64,000 nucleotides of DNA from positions 1 to 64,000 of the forward strand of contig NZ_QJRH01000064.1 in assembly GCF_003254545.1 (NCBI RefSeq). Direction: 5' to 3'. A program made the translations under genes and the position numbers. Positions within the stretch are counted from its first letter, which is position 1. Each line of letters opens with the position of its first letter. Under the pieces are notes generated by a model, which saw nothing but the letters and a program-made list of their open reading frames with translations, had not been told where the DNA came from and ran no database searches. This document shows positions 37,159 through 47,865 of the stretch, piece by piece. Origin of the DNA: Flavobacterium tistrianum (GTDB taxonomy: Bacteria > Bacteroidota > Bacteroidia > Flavobacteriales > Flavobacteriaceae).

Positions 37159-37266
37159 TTTTGTCATTTCGACCGAAGGGAGAAATCACACAAGAAAATC
37201 CGTTTTCGTAATCGACAATCTTTATCGATCAACTAGTGTGATTTCTCGTTCCTCGAAATGACAAAA
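37159..37266. repeat. REP-like inverted repeat inside the eCIS operon
   Basis: Two arms of about 31-34 bases in opposite orientation (37160-37193 and 37236-37266) begin with TTTGTCATTTCGA and end with TCGAAATGACAAA, with GAAATCACAC paired with GTGTGATTTC inside, around a loop of about 40 bases. Elements of this design are dispersed between genes in Flavobacterium genomes, as far as I recall. It lies between the tape-measure-like gene and the 648-residue gene and may form an mRNA-stabilising hairpin. Confidence 0.75.
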
Positions 37267-37312
37267 ATGTGCGCTGACTAACATAAGCGTGAATGATTCT
37301 TAAAAAGCTGTT

Positions 37313-40300
37313 TTAATAAGGCCAAATGACATGCAAAGGCTTATCCATCCAATGGTATTTCATAATAGAAAAGGCAAAAGGAGATTTATTAATCAATATA
37401 TCATAAGCCCTTTTCTCTACTGTGAGTTCCCATTTGTCTTCCAGTTCTACCAGAATTCCGTCGCGAACAAGCCAGTTTCCTCGAAAACCGTCTATGGAGC
37501 AATCTCCAATTTCTGGCCAATGCGAAATTGCTGCTTGTATTAAACCATTAATTAATTGTTTTTCCTGGTCAGATATTTCTACAAAATCGGGTACTGTGTC
37601 TGTCAATGGCAGACCGCACAAAACTTTATTCAACGGCAGATAAATCTCTTCGGTTTCCTGCATTCCCGTAATTACATATTGCAAATACTGCACAGCTCTA
37701 ACCTGATGTTCGTTGCTTATAAATTTATTTTCTGAGGTCAGATTCAATCGGTCAAATAGCATTGCGATATAATCGTTCAAGAGCACAATTCCTGCGTTTC
37801 TAACCGCTACGCCTTGTTTGAGGTTAGTTTTTGGTTTTTCTTTAATTTTAATTGATTCCATTTTCGATAGTATTTCGGTTTGTTTTAAGATTGGCGAAGT
37901 TTGTTTTTCCGTTCGAAGAATTTCTTTGAAACCAAGCTGTAAAGCGGGCGGGAATTGGTAGATATATTTTTCCATGTCTGCTAAAAAGTTCTTCTTAGAA
38001 ATTCCTTTTTTAGTCACCACTTCCCAGATCAATTCATTCCAGATTTTATCAATGGCAATGAGTCTCCAATTGTCATTGACAACAGCTTTTAAAAGTTTTC
38101 GAAGCAAAAGATGCTGCATTTCTTTAGAAGCCAAACCTTTGATAGTTATAGATCCCAAAACATGATTGAATTTTTCCAGAATTCTCAAATACGATTCTCT
38201 GTTTTTATCCAATTGGCTTGCGGCATTGCACAAATTATGAAAGCTGACAGTACGGCAAATCCAATCCATTTGGGCTTCTGGAATAAATTCTTTTTTCATG
38301 ATTCTAAAGAAAATCTGAGGCTCTTTTATCATAATAATATTTAGAATCTCTTTGATTTCTAAAGTTTTAGAAATGCTGAAAACAGATGGAATCTGACGTT
38401 CGATAATTATGGCAGAAATCCATTTATATTTTTCTTTTTCTGATAATTGTTGAATTTGAAAAAGTAAATCTGAATTGATGGATTCTGAAATTGTATTAGA
38501 AACGACATAATCAGAAATCATTTCGTTTTCAAAAAAATGTTCTAATTCTGTGACAGAGTTTGCAGATTCAAAAGATTTTGCTTCGTTTTCAGACTGTATT
38601 TTCTCCTTTGCAACAGTCTTTTTCAAATACAATTTCAATTCTTTCTGAAGCAGTTTTTCAAATAAGATTTCATTGCCTTTATAAGCCGAATATTTTAAAA
38701 TCGTGTTCCAGAAAAGTTCGTTTAATTCCCAAGTAATTTTAGTTTTTGAAACCGATTTTACGCTATTAATAATGACAGCAGATGTTTTCTGAATCCAGTT
38801 CTTTTTCAGAGCAACGGCATTTGTTAAGAAATACGGCAATAGATTTTCACTTTCTTTTCTGTCTTGTTTTCGCAACATGACAAATCCCGAATCATTAAAA
38901 TTTACAGTTAGCAATTGCGCCAATTCCTGCTGATCTCGCTGTGATGTGTTTTGAATTAACAATGCAAGCGCAACGGTATCAATTGAAGTTGTATTTTTTA
39001 ATTGGTTTAAAAATGTCTTTTTGATTGCCACTCCAAAAGATTTGATTCGTTTGGACTGAATCAGTTTTGCGATAAATTGAAAATAGTCGTTGCGTCTTGT
39101 ATCGGTTACTTTTTTCGATAACTGCACAATAATGGTTTCCAGAAACAAAGACGAGTTATGTTCTGGATGAAACAGTATTTCCTGCATTCCGAGAAACAAT
39201 AAATTATCCGTCATTAATTCTTCAGGAAAATCATATTTGTCCTTTTCATTCAGGATTTCATAAACAACCTGAATCGTCTGTACCAATTTTGTCTTTTTAT
39301 AATTGGCAGTTTTTACCAATAACTGCAGCATTTCTCGGTTAAGAATAAGCGGAAGTATTTTCTTTAAAACTTCTTTATTTCCGTATGAAAGCATTACTTC
39401 AAAAGCCATTTTAGGATGCAGTAAAATGGTTCTCGTCAATGATCTTTGTAAATCGATGAAAAAGGCACTTTTGGCGCTGTTTTTTTGCAGTTCCAGTTCT
39501 AGTTTTGCAACGAGATTCTTAAAATGAACGGCTGGATAATTAGAATTGTTACGATTTATTTCCTTGCAGTAAATCGCATTGAGATTGGTATAAATGGTTG
39601 CCGAATTATTGTTTTTTACCGCCGCAGGAACTTTAGCATTGGTAAATAAAGCCAATAAATGCTCGTGGCTCAGATTGTTTTTTCTGCCTAATTCCTTAAT
39701 ACAGAAAAGCAGAAAAGTACGATTGTCAGCATTTTTATTTTTGATTAGAAAAAGCATTCCAATTTCCCACAAAACCTTACTGTTTGTTTTGAGTTTAAAA
39801 GTCTGGCTCAGCTTATTCAAATAAATTACAGATTCCATTTGAAGGAGCGATGGAGTAGTGTCTAATCTTGAAAAAAGTACTTTTATAGAAGCTTCGTTTA
39901 AATCCTGAAGCAAAGAAGCAAGTAGGTTTTTGTCTTTAAAAATAGGTTGAATGAGTGCATTAAATTTTGTTTTGTTTTCAGTACTTAATGCGACAATCAA
40001 CTCGTTCAGATTGTCTTTGTCTGCCTTAAGTTTTCTACTATTTTTATCTTTAAGTAATTGTTCAAGTAAACTCCAATAATTTATATTAAAATCAGGTAAA
40101 TGATTTTCATTTTTTTGTGTTTCATATTCTTGAGTTAGTATTTTTAGGCAAGCAATAAAATTGTTGTTCTGAGAAGTTTTATCAGAGAGTTTTACAATCG
40201 TATTTTCGATCAAAACAATAAGTTCTGCGTAAGCAATATTGTAATGATTTGCCATTTGCAGAATACTGCTTTTCATGAAAGCGAGTTTATTAAACAGAGT

Positions 40301-41008
40301 GCCTCGTTCTAACAGTAAAAAGTTAAGAATAAAGAACCACAGATTCTTTTTGAAACTTATTGTGCTGGTCTGGATAATAGTTTCTTTGACCTGAATGTTC
40401 ACCATAATCGAGCTAAACTCAATAATAGAACTGCTATTATTAGGTTCAAGCGCCGCAATTATTTTGGTTATATTTTTTTCATCAAACTGCCAAGCAATTC
40501 GTTTTCTAACTTCTTCATGCGTCATTCCAGTTTCCTTGATGATTGCAATAACCTCAGCGAGATTATTCTGAAGTAGTTCTGCCATAATTTGGTTTACAGA
40601 ACCTTCTTTGTTTTGGTAATTCCATGGCAGATAACCTTCTAAGAGAAAGACCATAAGGTTTTCCAGAATCGATTTTTCTTTATTATAAACTGCGATTCCA
40701 TTTTGCTTCTGGCTGTTTTGATACAGAATTAATTCGGCAATTTTCTCTCGCAATAAATTGCGTATTTTTCGGCTTAAGTCAAATTCGAGATCGCCATAAT
40801 CGCAAGCACCAAGATCAAGTTCCAGTGATTCAATTCGCCAGCTTTGTTCCTGCGGACACAATTCATTAAAAATAGTCGCAACTTCTCTAGGCAATGAGAT
40901 TTTACTCCAGGCACTCAAACGTTCCTGAAGTCTGTAGCTTTCTTTCTTTTGGTCAAAAGTTGTGTCCCACTTTAGACTCGATACAATATGGCTATTTATT
41001 TCTTCCAT
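37313..41008 (-). CDS. eCIS tape-measure-like protein (CIS_TMP family)
   Basis: A 1231-residue, mostly helical protein. The N-terminal segment (about 1-90: QERLSAWSKISLP, then ELCPQEQSWRIESLELDLGACDYGDLEFDLSRKIR) matches the start of the 'contractile injection system tape measure' family found in Bacteroidota eCIS loci. A long run of helical repeats follows, and a conserved C-terminal block (about 1080-1231) contains NAGIVLLNDYIAMLF, AVQYLQYVITG and FRGNWLVRDG. Family members are implicated in setting or capping the particle, but 'tape measure' is a family name, not proof. It overlaps the upstream Afp12-like gene by 17 bases. Confidence 0.75.
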   Translation of the reverse strand: MEEINSHIVSSLKWDTTFDQKKESYRLQERLSAWSKISLPREVATIFNELCPQEQSWRIESLELDLGACDYGDLEFDLSRKIRNLLREKIAELILYQNSQKQNGIAVYNKEKSILENLMVFLLEGYLPWNYQNKEGSVNQIMAELLQNNLAEVIAIIKETGMTHEEVRKRIAWQFDEKNITKIIAALEPNNSSSIIEFSSIMVNIQVKETIIQTSTISFKKNLWFFILNFLLLERGTLFNKLAFMKSSILQMANHYNIAYAELIVLIENTIVKLSDKTSQNNNFIACLKILTQEYETQKNENHLPDFNINYWSLLEQLLKDKNSRKLKADKDNLNELIVALSTENKTKFNALIQPIFKDKNLLASLLQDLNEASIKVLFSRLDTTPSLLQMESVIYLNKLSQTFKLKTNSKVLWEIGMLFLIKNKNADNRTFLLFCIKELGRKNNLSHEHLLALFTNAKVPAAVKNNNSATIYTNLNAIYCKEINRNNSNYPAVHFKNLVAKLELELQKNSAKSAFFIDLQRSLTRTILLHPKMAFEVMLSYGNKEVLKKILPLILNREMLQLLVKTANYKKTKLVQTIQVVYEILNEKDKYDFPEELMTDNLLFLGMQEILFHPEHNSSLFLETIIVQLSKKVTDTRRNDYFQFIAKLIQSKRIKSFGVAIKKTFLNQLKNTTSIDTVALALLIQNTSQRDQQELAQLLTVNFNDSGFVMLRKQDRKESENLLPYFLTNAVALKKNWIQKTSAVIINSVKSVSKTKITWELNELFWNTILKYSAYKGNEILFEKLLQKELKLYLKKTVAKEKIQSENEAKSFESANSVTELEHFFENEMISDYVVSNTISESINSDLLFQIQQLSEKEKYKWISAIIIERQIPSVFSISKTLEIKEILNIIMIKEPQIFFRIMKKEFIPEAQMDWICRTVSFHNLCNAASQLDKNRESYLRILEKFNHVLGSITIKGLASKEMQHLLLRKLLKAVVNDNWRLIAIDKIWNELIWEVVTKKGISKKNFLADMEKYIYQFPPALQLGFKEILRTEKQTSPILKQTEILSKMESIKIKEKPKTNLKQGVAVRNAGIVLLNDYIAMLFDRLNLTSENKFISNEHQVRAVQYLQYVITGMQETEEIYLPLNKVLCGLPLTDTVPDFVEISDQEKQLINGLIQAAISHWPEIGDCSIDGFRGNWLVRDGILVELEDKWELTVEKRAYDILINKSPFAFSIMKYHWMDKPLHVIWPY

Positions 41009-43712
41009 TTTTCGTTCCTAAAATTGAGGTTAAACTATTGATCAAATTCACTGAAGAAATCTCAGGATTTGTGGTTTCTATGTTATTTTCCTGTTTATTG
41101 AGTAAATCCTGAGTGTTTTTAAAACGCAAACTGTCATGCCAATTACTGTAATTAGGTATAATAGTTTCTAGTTCTTGAACACTCACAAATAGGCATTCGC
41201 ATTTTATGTTTGTTGGAAGGCATATTGAAAGAAACAGTTTTAAGCGTTTTTTGAATTCAGGAGTTTGTAGTTCAGGAATAAAATCAGGAAATGCTAAAAT
41301 TGCATTTTTCTTAAAAAGTTCGTCATTGATTGTAATGAGTCCGTTTCCAGAAGAAACCGTAATACGAAATGCATAATCGGATAATTTACTTTTTGTATAA
41401 TCTGGAGTTGTTACAGTTTGAGAAGTGCCAGAAATCAAAAGATATTTCTCCGAAGCAAACTCCAAATAACCGTTATGAAATTGAGCATCCAAATCAGTTT
41501 GGTTCGAAGTGTTTAAAATGTAATTTATGTTTGTTATTGATTTAAAATCAATATTTTGAATTGTATAACTTGAACTATCACTTTGTTTAATAATTTCAAC
41601 ATTATATTTTAACTGACTTAAAAGAATCGAGGTTTCAATAAAAATGCTTCCTTTTCTTTTTTCTTTAAACCAGTATACTTTTTGTATAGTTTTATTGGCG
41701 TTCAATTGGTCTTCGATAGAATTTTGTGAAGCGTCAAATTGAGCCGTAATAAAGTTGTTGTATATATTTTTTAACCCGAAAAGCAAATTCAGTTTTAACT
41801 CAAAACCCGAAAAATTGCTGAAATCGGTTTTGCTTAATTTTTCCTTTTTATTAAGTTGTTCTGATTTAAAAATAAAATCAGAGGTGTTTTCATTTATGTG
41901 ATCGTAGTGATCATTTTTAATATTGAGATTATGAGTCAGAGTTATTTTTGAAGCCGTCAGAAAATTGCAGGCTTTAATTCTGTTGTACGTTAATAAATCA
42001 AGGTTTTGAAGATATAAACTCTTTAAAATGATCTGATCTTTTTTCTTATTTCCAGTATAAATTGTTCCATCAATTACAGCATCAATAATTTTAGGAGATT
42101 CGCCATGTCTCGCAAGCAGATGATCCAGTATTGAATTTCTTCGTTCGAAATTGACATCTTCTTCTTCCATGATTTTCATCATTCCAAAGATGTAAGCATT
42201 GTAAGGATCTTGCTGATATTCTAGCCAGCTTTTTTCTTTTAATTCCTTTTTAGTTTCGTCGCCATAAGTGTATTCAAAGACATTATTGTTTTTTAATAAA
42301 GGTTTGATGTGAGGAACATTGTACAGCGACTGATAAAAATAGCTTGGAGAAAACATTTTGTACGGAACAGGATATTCTAAATGTTTTTTCTCGTACTTGT
42401 CTTTTAGCGCATAAAAAGCATCTTTATCTGAAGGCGAACCACATACCGAATTGGTAAAAGAAAATAGATTGGAAACATTTGCCAATTGCGAAAACTGATT
42501 GGCCAGAACTTGATCAAATAAGGTTAAATAACCTTTTAGCTGACGTGATTGTGCGACTTGGATAGGAGCAGAATCATCTTCAATTTTATCATCGCCAATG
42601 CCATATTGTTGCGGAAATGTATTTTGGATAGAATAATAACTGTTTATGTCTCTAAAACTGCTTTTTGGTAATTTTATAGCCGGCTTGTTGTTTAAACTTA
42701 TCGCGGTTTCTTGATATTTGGACAAATTAATTTGCAACGGACTTAAAGCATCAGTTTGCACTTCTTTTCCGTTACTGATTAGCAATAGTTTTTTCTCTCT
42801 ATAAGAAGCTAAAATGTCTATCGCTATTATTTGACTGACAGTTGATTGCAACGCTTGAACATGATTGTTGTTCTGATAAAGCTGAAGCCCTGAAACTGAA
42901 ATAATACCAGCCACAGTCTCAATTACAGGAATTAAATCAATAGTTTTGAGAGTATCTTTTTTATCCGATAAAGATTCGTTTAAAATCCAGCCATTTTTAA
43001 GATACGGGCCGTCATATATTTCGGCAGCATTATATCCATCTTCTTTTAGAGCGTCATAATTTACTTGAGCTATTTTCGGAAAAATATATGCTCGAATTTT
43101 GTCTTGCAGTTCTAATAAAATGGCTTGTTCGTCTGCGTCTTTTTCAATTTCAATTTTTCCGCCAATCAAGCAGTTTTGCGGCTGCAGAGCAATTGGCATA
43201 TTAAAAAGTTCGCCAATATTTCGGCTTTGATTAAGGTAATAAAATACCGATTTACAAATAGTATCACGCTGAATGCTATCGGTAATATCCGAATTTATAT
43301 AAAGAAATACTTGATATACTCTGCTAAAAGGCGGAAGATTGCCATTGTAAGTTGTTATTACAGCATTATAAACCTCATCGATGCCATCGATAATATACTT
43401 TTTGTAATCATCAAGAGTATACGGCGAAGTGGTCAGGATTTTATACGGAAGATAAAACTGATTTTCTATTTCCATTTTCCCTGTAGAATCGGTCAAAATA
43501 TCGGGAATAGAAAAATCTATGCAATAGCCTAATTCTGTGAGCGCATAACAAACCTGATCTAGAATGGTCATTCCAGGATCACTCGGATTAAAGTTGGTCC
43601 ATTCGGTACCAATATGATTTTGGATATAATCAATAGCTTCGTCTTTCAGGAAATTAAAATCCTGATGCGGCGGAAGCTGTGTTTGTGTTATTTGATTATT
43701 GGTATCCATCAT
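40992..43712 (-). CDS. Baseplate protein, Afp12/Pvc12-like
   Basis: A 906-residue protein directly after the baseplate-J-like gene (4-base overlap), the position of Afp12/Pvc12 (gp7-like wedge component). The N-terminal 60 residues (FLKDEAIDYIQNHIGTEWTNFNPSDPGMTILDQVCYALTELGYCIDF, positions 19-66) carry the D-P-G-x-T-x-L pattern that marks wedge proteins attaching to the baseplate. The remainder is a mix of beta strands and helices with no other family recognised. In assembled particles this class bridges the gp6-like wedge and the fibres. The assignment rests on position and the N-terminal pattern. Confidence 0.78.
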   Translation of the reverse strand: MMDTNNQITQTQLPPHQDFNFLKDEAIDYIQNHIGTEWTNFNPSDPGMTILDQVCYALTELGYCIDFSIPDILTDSTGKMEIENQFYLPYKILTTSPYTLDDYKKYIIDGIDEVYNAVITTYNGNLPPFSRVYQVFLYINSDITDSIQRDTICKSVFYYLNQSRNIGELFNMPIALQPQNCLIGGKIEIEKDADEQAILLELQDKIRAYIFPKIAQVNYDALKEDGYNAAEIYDGPYLKNGWILNESLSDKKDTLKTIDLIPVIETVAGIISVSGLQLYQNNNHVQALQSTVSQIIAIDILASYREKKLLLISNGKEVQTDALSPLQINLSKYQETAISLNNKPAIKLPKSSFRDINSYYSIQNTFPQQYGIGDDKIEDDSAPIQVAQSRQLKGYLTLFDQVLANQFSQLANVSNLFSFTNSVCGSPSDKDAFYALKDKYEKKHLEYPVPYKMFSPSYFYQSLYNVPHIKPLLKNNNVFEYTYGDETKKELKEKSWLEYQQDPYNAYIFGMMKIMEEEDVNFERRNSILDHLLARHGESPKIIDAVIDGTIYTGNKKKDQIILKSLYLQNLDLLTYNRIKACNFLTASKITLTHNLNIKNDHYDHINENTSDFIFKSEQLNKKEKLSKTDFSNFSGFELKLNLLFGLKNIYNNFITAQFDASQNSIEDQLNANKTIQKVYWFKEKRKGSIFIETSILLSQLKYNVEIIKQSDSSSYTIQNIDFKSITNINYILNTSNQTDLDAQFHNGYLEFASEKYLLISGTSQTVTTPDYTKSKLSDYAFRITVSSGNGLITINDELFKKNAILAFPDFIPELQTPEFKKRLKLFLSICLPTNIKCECLFVSVQELETIIPNYSNWHDSLRFKNTQDLLNKQENNIETTNPEISSVNLINSLTSILGTKNGRNK

Positions 43713-46700
43713 GTCAGATTTGAGATATTATGATTGGGAGCAGAAACCAAAAGCGTTGCCTGTCCGTATGGCAGTAAAGTTTTTTTTTCGCTTTTTAAAG
43801 CGGTTTGCACTCCTGTAACGGGATTGATGTAATAGCTTGAAAAGGAAACATTCTCAACAGTAAGAACTCCTTCAATAGTTTGAATAAATGTGCTCACTTT
43901 GGCATCAACAAGCGGTTTGTCAATTTCTATTTCAGAAGGGCAATTGGAAATCCACGGCGATAAATATTTCTTTAAAGCTAGATTTACATTTTTGTTTACC
44001 AACGTCTTTTGATAGTTGGGATCGACTATAATTGAGATATTGATGCAAACATATTCCAGATTAAAATTGGAAATGTTCAGGTTTACAAATGGCGATGAAA
44101 TGGCGCTTAAATATTGCTTTACCTGGATCTCAAGTGCATTTGTTACCAAAGGAATAAAAGCATTTGAATCGTTATCTGATGCTATTTTTTTGACCAAATA
44201 AACATTGGTACTGTTATCGCTTTTTTTAGTAACTACTTTTGAATAATATACAGTATCAAATTTTTCTGCTATCAGCGTATAATAATCGGTAAAGGTGCTG
44301 GCTCTGTTTTTGGTTTTAATGCTATTGCTTACTCTTTTGTTTCTATCGGTTTTGTCTTCGGCAGCTTTTCCTCCAAAAGAAGCAAATGGCTGTATGATGG
44401 TGCCTATTTCTGGAATTTTGATTTCTGGTTTTGTGATTACATTGGCATCTATTTGCGGACTTTGTGTATCGGTCAAAAATGAAGTTCCTGTTCTTTGTAC
44501 ACTAAAACCGTTGGTTTGCATAAAAGTGGTTTTAGAAAACGAAGAAAGATTGCCAATAGCCGCAATAGAAATCCAGTTTTTAGTTCCTGGCATTATGGTA
44601 TTGTTATTATTGCAATCTACTGGAATAGGAATTTCTATAATTCCAGAACATCTAAACTGGCTGGTTTGATCAGACAATGGCTGAATATTTTTCCATCCCG
44701 AATCGCTTAAATAGTAATACGAAATGCTATTCTGATTGGTAAGCGCAGTCGAATTTCTAGCCAATTCAAAATAGAGATTCAAAGTACTATCACAAATGAG
44801 ATTATCTAGTTCGATAAATAAAGCGCCGTTATAATTAAAAGAAGGGTAAAGCGGAAAACCTTTTGCGGCATCGCTTTCAGAACTTCCAATGATTTGGGTA
44901 TTCAATGTATTGGTTTCAGTTTGGTCAGCTGTTTCACTATCAAATACAGTATAGTTTGAAAATGGAGCATAAATAAAATACTGCAGCGGATAATCGCCAG
45001 CTGTGCCATCAAGCTTGTAGGTTACACTAGCATTATAAATGGCTGAAAAGGTTTGTATTTTTGGTGCAAAAGGTACATTGGCTGCAGTAAGAAAATCTGT
45101 TACTTCTTTGTCTTTGGCCATGGCAAGTTTATTGCCGTTTTGCAAAGCAATACTAGCCACGACATTTGCATACAATTCTGAGCCAAAACCGTATTCGGGA
45201 CTTGATAAAGTCATTTTTATAAATCCAGATGAACTTTCTTCAGTAAATTTTAAAGCTTCTTTTTGAATATCTGGATCAGGCTGCCATACTTTTGCATTAG
45301 TTCCTGTAGCACTTGAAATTGGAAGGGGCTTAATATATATATAGTAACTGCTAGATGCATTTAGAATATTATTTGGAACTCCTAATAGAAAAGGGTCAAA
45401 TAAACAAACAGGCTGTGGAATCTCATCAGTTGGAATAAATACTTTATCAACGTTACTTTTTTCAATTTTGGTCATTTTCAAACCTTGCCATGATTTGTCC
45501 TGCATAATATTGAAATTGGCAGTAAAACTGGCGTTTGTGAATTCGCTTGGAAAAACAACATCCTCCTCAGGTTTAGATAATATGCTTCTAAGTGTTCTTC
45601 CAAGTCCTGTTTTTGGAGTTGTTTTAGTTGGATGCAGGTATTCATTATATTGCTGATAATACATTTCAAAATTGGCTGGTCTTTTATCCCAATCTATTTC
45701 TACAATTAGACTATCGAGCGGTTTGCTCAAGATTTCATTGTTTCCGATAATAAAATTGGCATTTACCAGCGGAATTGGTCCAAAAGGAGTGTAGGGATTC
45801 TTGATGCTTAATTCACCAAAATCATTATATAATTGAAAGGTTTTTACACCCGTTACTTTCAAAGCAATAGTTATCGAAGTAATTTTAGGAGGTTCTTGCG
45901 GATTTGGAACATTCTGAAACAAAATCTTCATCATTGGCCAATCGCTTTTCAATCCGTCAGGATTAACTAAAAAAGGTTCGATTGCGGTTACGGTCGCATC
46001 AAGAACTATCTTTAGGGTAAAAGCAGTATTTTGCTTTGTAGCGTCTGCAGTAAAATCTGCAGGAGCCAAATCCAGTTTTAGCCATTCTTTTTGTGTGCTC
46101 AAAAAATAACTGGCTTCTTGCAGGATTTTTATATCTATGGAAGAATCAAATTCCAATGTGAGGTTTACTGTTCTTTCTCCTTCACGCAATAACAACATTG
46201 GCGAAGCAAAACCAATTCCGATTAAAGAAGGATTTGGTGAAATATCATCTGAACCAAAAGTCTCCCAACTGATTGCTTTATTTTCTGCATCTAATTGAAT
46301 TTCGGTTGGTTTATCAACAGTCTGTAAATTATAAGATGCGTTATTCTTATCCTGATAAAAAAGCTTATGCACGCTTGTAATCGTAGCAGGATTTAAGTTT
46401 ACTTTTTTTTGGGAAGCAAACAGAATAGGATTCTTTTGCGCATCAATTCCTGCATTAAACAAAGTTCCAGCTGGTAAAGTAAATACTGAGGTTGGCTTTG
46501 TAAGCGTCGCGCACAAAAACGTCTGATCTGCGATTGCAGGGAGCTTAGTCTGTTTTAGAATATCTCTATAATAAAAATCAAGATGTTTTTCAGAAAGGCC
46601 ATTCATACGATCTTGCTGCACTTTTAAAACTTTTACAAAAGAGCGCAAAAGAACGGTGTCTGGAAAATGTCCTTTTTTAAGATTTAATTTCTTGAATTCT

Positions 46701-47434
46701 TTTCCCGCATGATGAATTATGGTTTCTAAAAACTGAAATAATTTATCGCCGATTTTTGTTAGAATATCTAGACTGAATGCCGTTATTGAACCTGTTTCCT
46801 GTAAAATGGGATGTTCTGTTTCGAATCCGAAAACTTGCCAGAATGGTGTCTTGTCTTTATTGGCGAACCAGATACTTTTATCAAAAGAATTAAAGTCTTG
46901 CAGTGGCGCTGGAACTATAAACAAACCATCTACAGATAATTTATATAAATATTCCCTGAAGGACTGAATTGCCCAAAAATCTACGCTTAGTCTGGTTTTT
47001 ACTTCCTGTAAAATATACGTTTTAAGATCGTAGATTTCGCTATTTCGTAGCATGTAATATGCCCAGCGTTCTATAATTTTATAAACGGCCGTAATGCGGT
47101 CAAAGAGATTATTTAAAGCATTTGAATGCGGAATTCCTCCGTTTTCTTTTTGTACTAATCTTTGAATTTCTGTACAGCTGTTTTTATAATCTGTATGTAG
47201 TTTTTTGTAGTTTGTTTTTGAAATTGAAGCCATCAGAAAAACGGGATCTTTTAGCAAAAACGGACTCCAGTTGCCATGAATGGAGTTGGTGTCATTATAG
47301 AAATTGATCAATTTGCTGAATTCTGTCAAAAAGTATAGCCAGTCTTGCTCAGTTCTTCCGTCTATTAAATGCGGGCTTGGAACGAGTGCTTCGTTGAGAG
47401 AATTTATAGCGCTATTTTGATCAATTAAAATCAT
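43709..47434 (-). CDS. Baseplate J-like wedge protein, Afp11/Pvc11-like
   Basis: A 1241-residue protein in the place and of the size of Afp11/Pvc11, the large wedge component equivalent to phage T4 gp6. A helical N-terminus (1-260) is followed by multiple beta domains. Near the C-terminus (about 1130-1190) a segment like baseplate J/gp47 is seen: a strand, then 'ISIIVDPNYQKTLVNKNV' and a helix, then 'EIDKPLVDAKVSTFIQTIEGVLTVENV'. It overlaps the gp25 gene by 4 bases and the Afp12-like gene by 4, so the three are translationally coupled and needed in similar amounts. Confidence 0.82.
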   Translation of the reverse strand: MILIDQNSAINSLNEALVPSPHLIDGRTEQDWLYFLTEFSKLINFYNDTNSIHGNWSPFLLKDPVFLMASISKTNYKKLHTDYKNSCTEIQRLVQKENGGIPHSNALNNLFDRITAVYKIIERWAYYMLRNSEIYDLKTYILQEVKTRLSVDFWAIQSFREYLYKLSVDGLFIVPAPLQDFNSFDKSIWFANKDKTPFWQVFGFETEHPILQETGSITAFSLDILTKIGDKLFQFLETIIHHAGKEFKKLNLKKGHFPDTVLLRSFVKVLKVQQDRMNGLSEKHLDFYYRDILKQTKLPAIADQTFLCATLTKPTSVFTLPAGTLFNAGIDAQKNPILFASQKKVNLNPATITSVHKLFYQDKNNASYNLQTVDKPTEIQLDAENKAISWETFGSDDISPNPSLIGIGFASPMLLLREGERTVNLTLEFDSSIDIKILQEASYFLSTQKEWLKLDLAPADFTADATKQNTAFTLKIVLDATVTAIEPFLVNPDGLKSDWPMMKILFQNVPNPQEPPKITSITIALKVTGVKTFQLYNDFGELSIKNPYTPFGPIPLVNANFIIGNNEILSKPLDSLIVEIDWDKRPANFEMYYQQYNEYLHPTKTTPKTGLGRTLRSILSKPEEDVVFPSEFTNASFTANFNIMQDKSWQGLKMTKIEKSNVDKVFIPTDEIPQPVCLFDPFLLGVPNNILNASSSYYIYIKPLPISSATGTNAKVWQPDPDIQKEALKFTEESSSGFIKMTLSSPEYGFGSELYANVVASIALQNGNKLAMAKDKEVTDFLTAANVPFAPKIQTFSAIYNASVTYKLDGTAGDYPLQYFIYAPFSNYTVFDSETADQTETNTLNTQIIGSSESDAAKGFPLYPSFNYNGALFIELDNLICDSTLNLYFELARNSTALTNQNSISYYYLSDSGWKNIQPLSDQTSQFRCSGIIEIPIPVDCNNNNTIMPGTKNWISIAAIGNLSSFSKTTFMQTNGFSVQRTGTSFLTDTQSPQIDANVITKPEIKIPEIGTIIQPFASFGGKAAEDKTDRNKRVSNSIKTKNRASTFTDYYTLIAEKFDTVYYSKVVTKKSDNSTNVYLVKKIASDNDSNAFIPLVTNALEIQVKQYLSAISSPFVNLNISNFNLEYVCINISIIVDPNYQKTLVNKNVNLALKKYLSPWISNCPSEIEIDKPLVDAKVSTFIQTIEGVLTVENVSFSSYYINPVTGVQTALKSEKKTLLPYGQATLLVSAPNHNISNLT

Positions 47435-47865
47435 TTTTTCTTGTCTAAGTTTGTTCCTTCTTTTACATAAAATGGGAACACATAGTTGTGTCTTGTATTG
47501 GTTTTTGAATAGATGTAGCTAATCAATATTTCAATTGTTCCATTTACAATATCAGTCGATGCGACTTTTACGTCCTGTACTAATATTCTTGGTTCGTAAC
47601 GCAATAAGGAAAACTTGATAGCTTCGATAATTTCGCCTTTAAGCGTACTATCAATTTTTCTAAACATAAACTGCTGTATTCCTGAACCAAATTCAGATTC
47701 AAGAGTGCGTTCACCTTTTCGAGTGTTTAGAATGACATTTATAGATTCGTTAATGTTGGTTTCATTGGCAGACAAATTCAGCATATAATTATCTGCAGAG
47801 AAAGACACCGGAAATGCCCATCCTGAACCTAAAAAGGCAGTATCGTTATGTGCTATATTATCCAC
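47431..47865 (-). CDS. gp25-like baseplate protein (Afp9/Pvc9)
   Basis: A 144-residue baseplate wedge protein of the GPW/gp25 family, which nucleates sheath polymerisation at the baseplate. The family signature is present: ILNTRKGERTLESEFGSGI (45-63), with the R-x-G-E-R-x...P/S-E-F-G-S-G pattern, followed by a helix, LRYEPRILVQDV and a strand pair. The length matches Afp9-type proteins. It overlaps the PAAR gene by 8 bases and the baseplate-J gene by 4. Confidence 0.93.
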   Translation of the reverse strand: MDNIAHNDTAFLGSGWAFPVSFSADNYMLNLSANETNINESINVILNTRKGERTLESEFGSGIQQFMFRKIDSTLKGEIIEAIKFSLLRYEPRILVQDVKVASTDIVNGTIEILISYIYSKTNTRHNYVFPFYVKEGTNLDKKK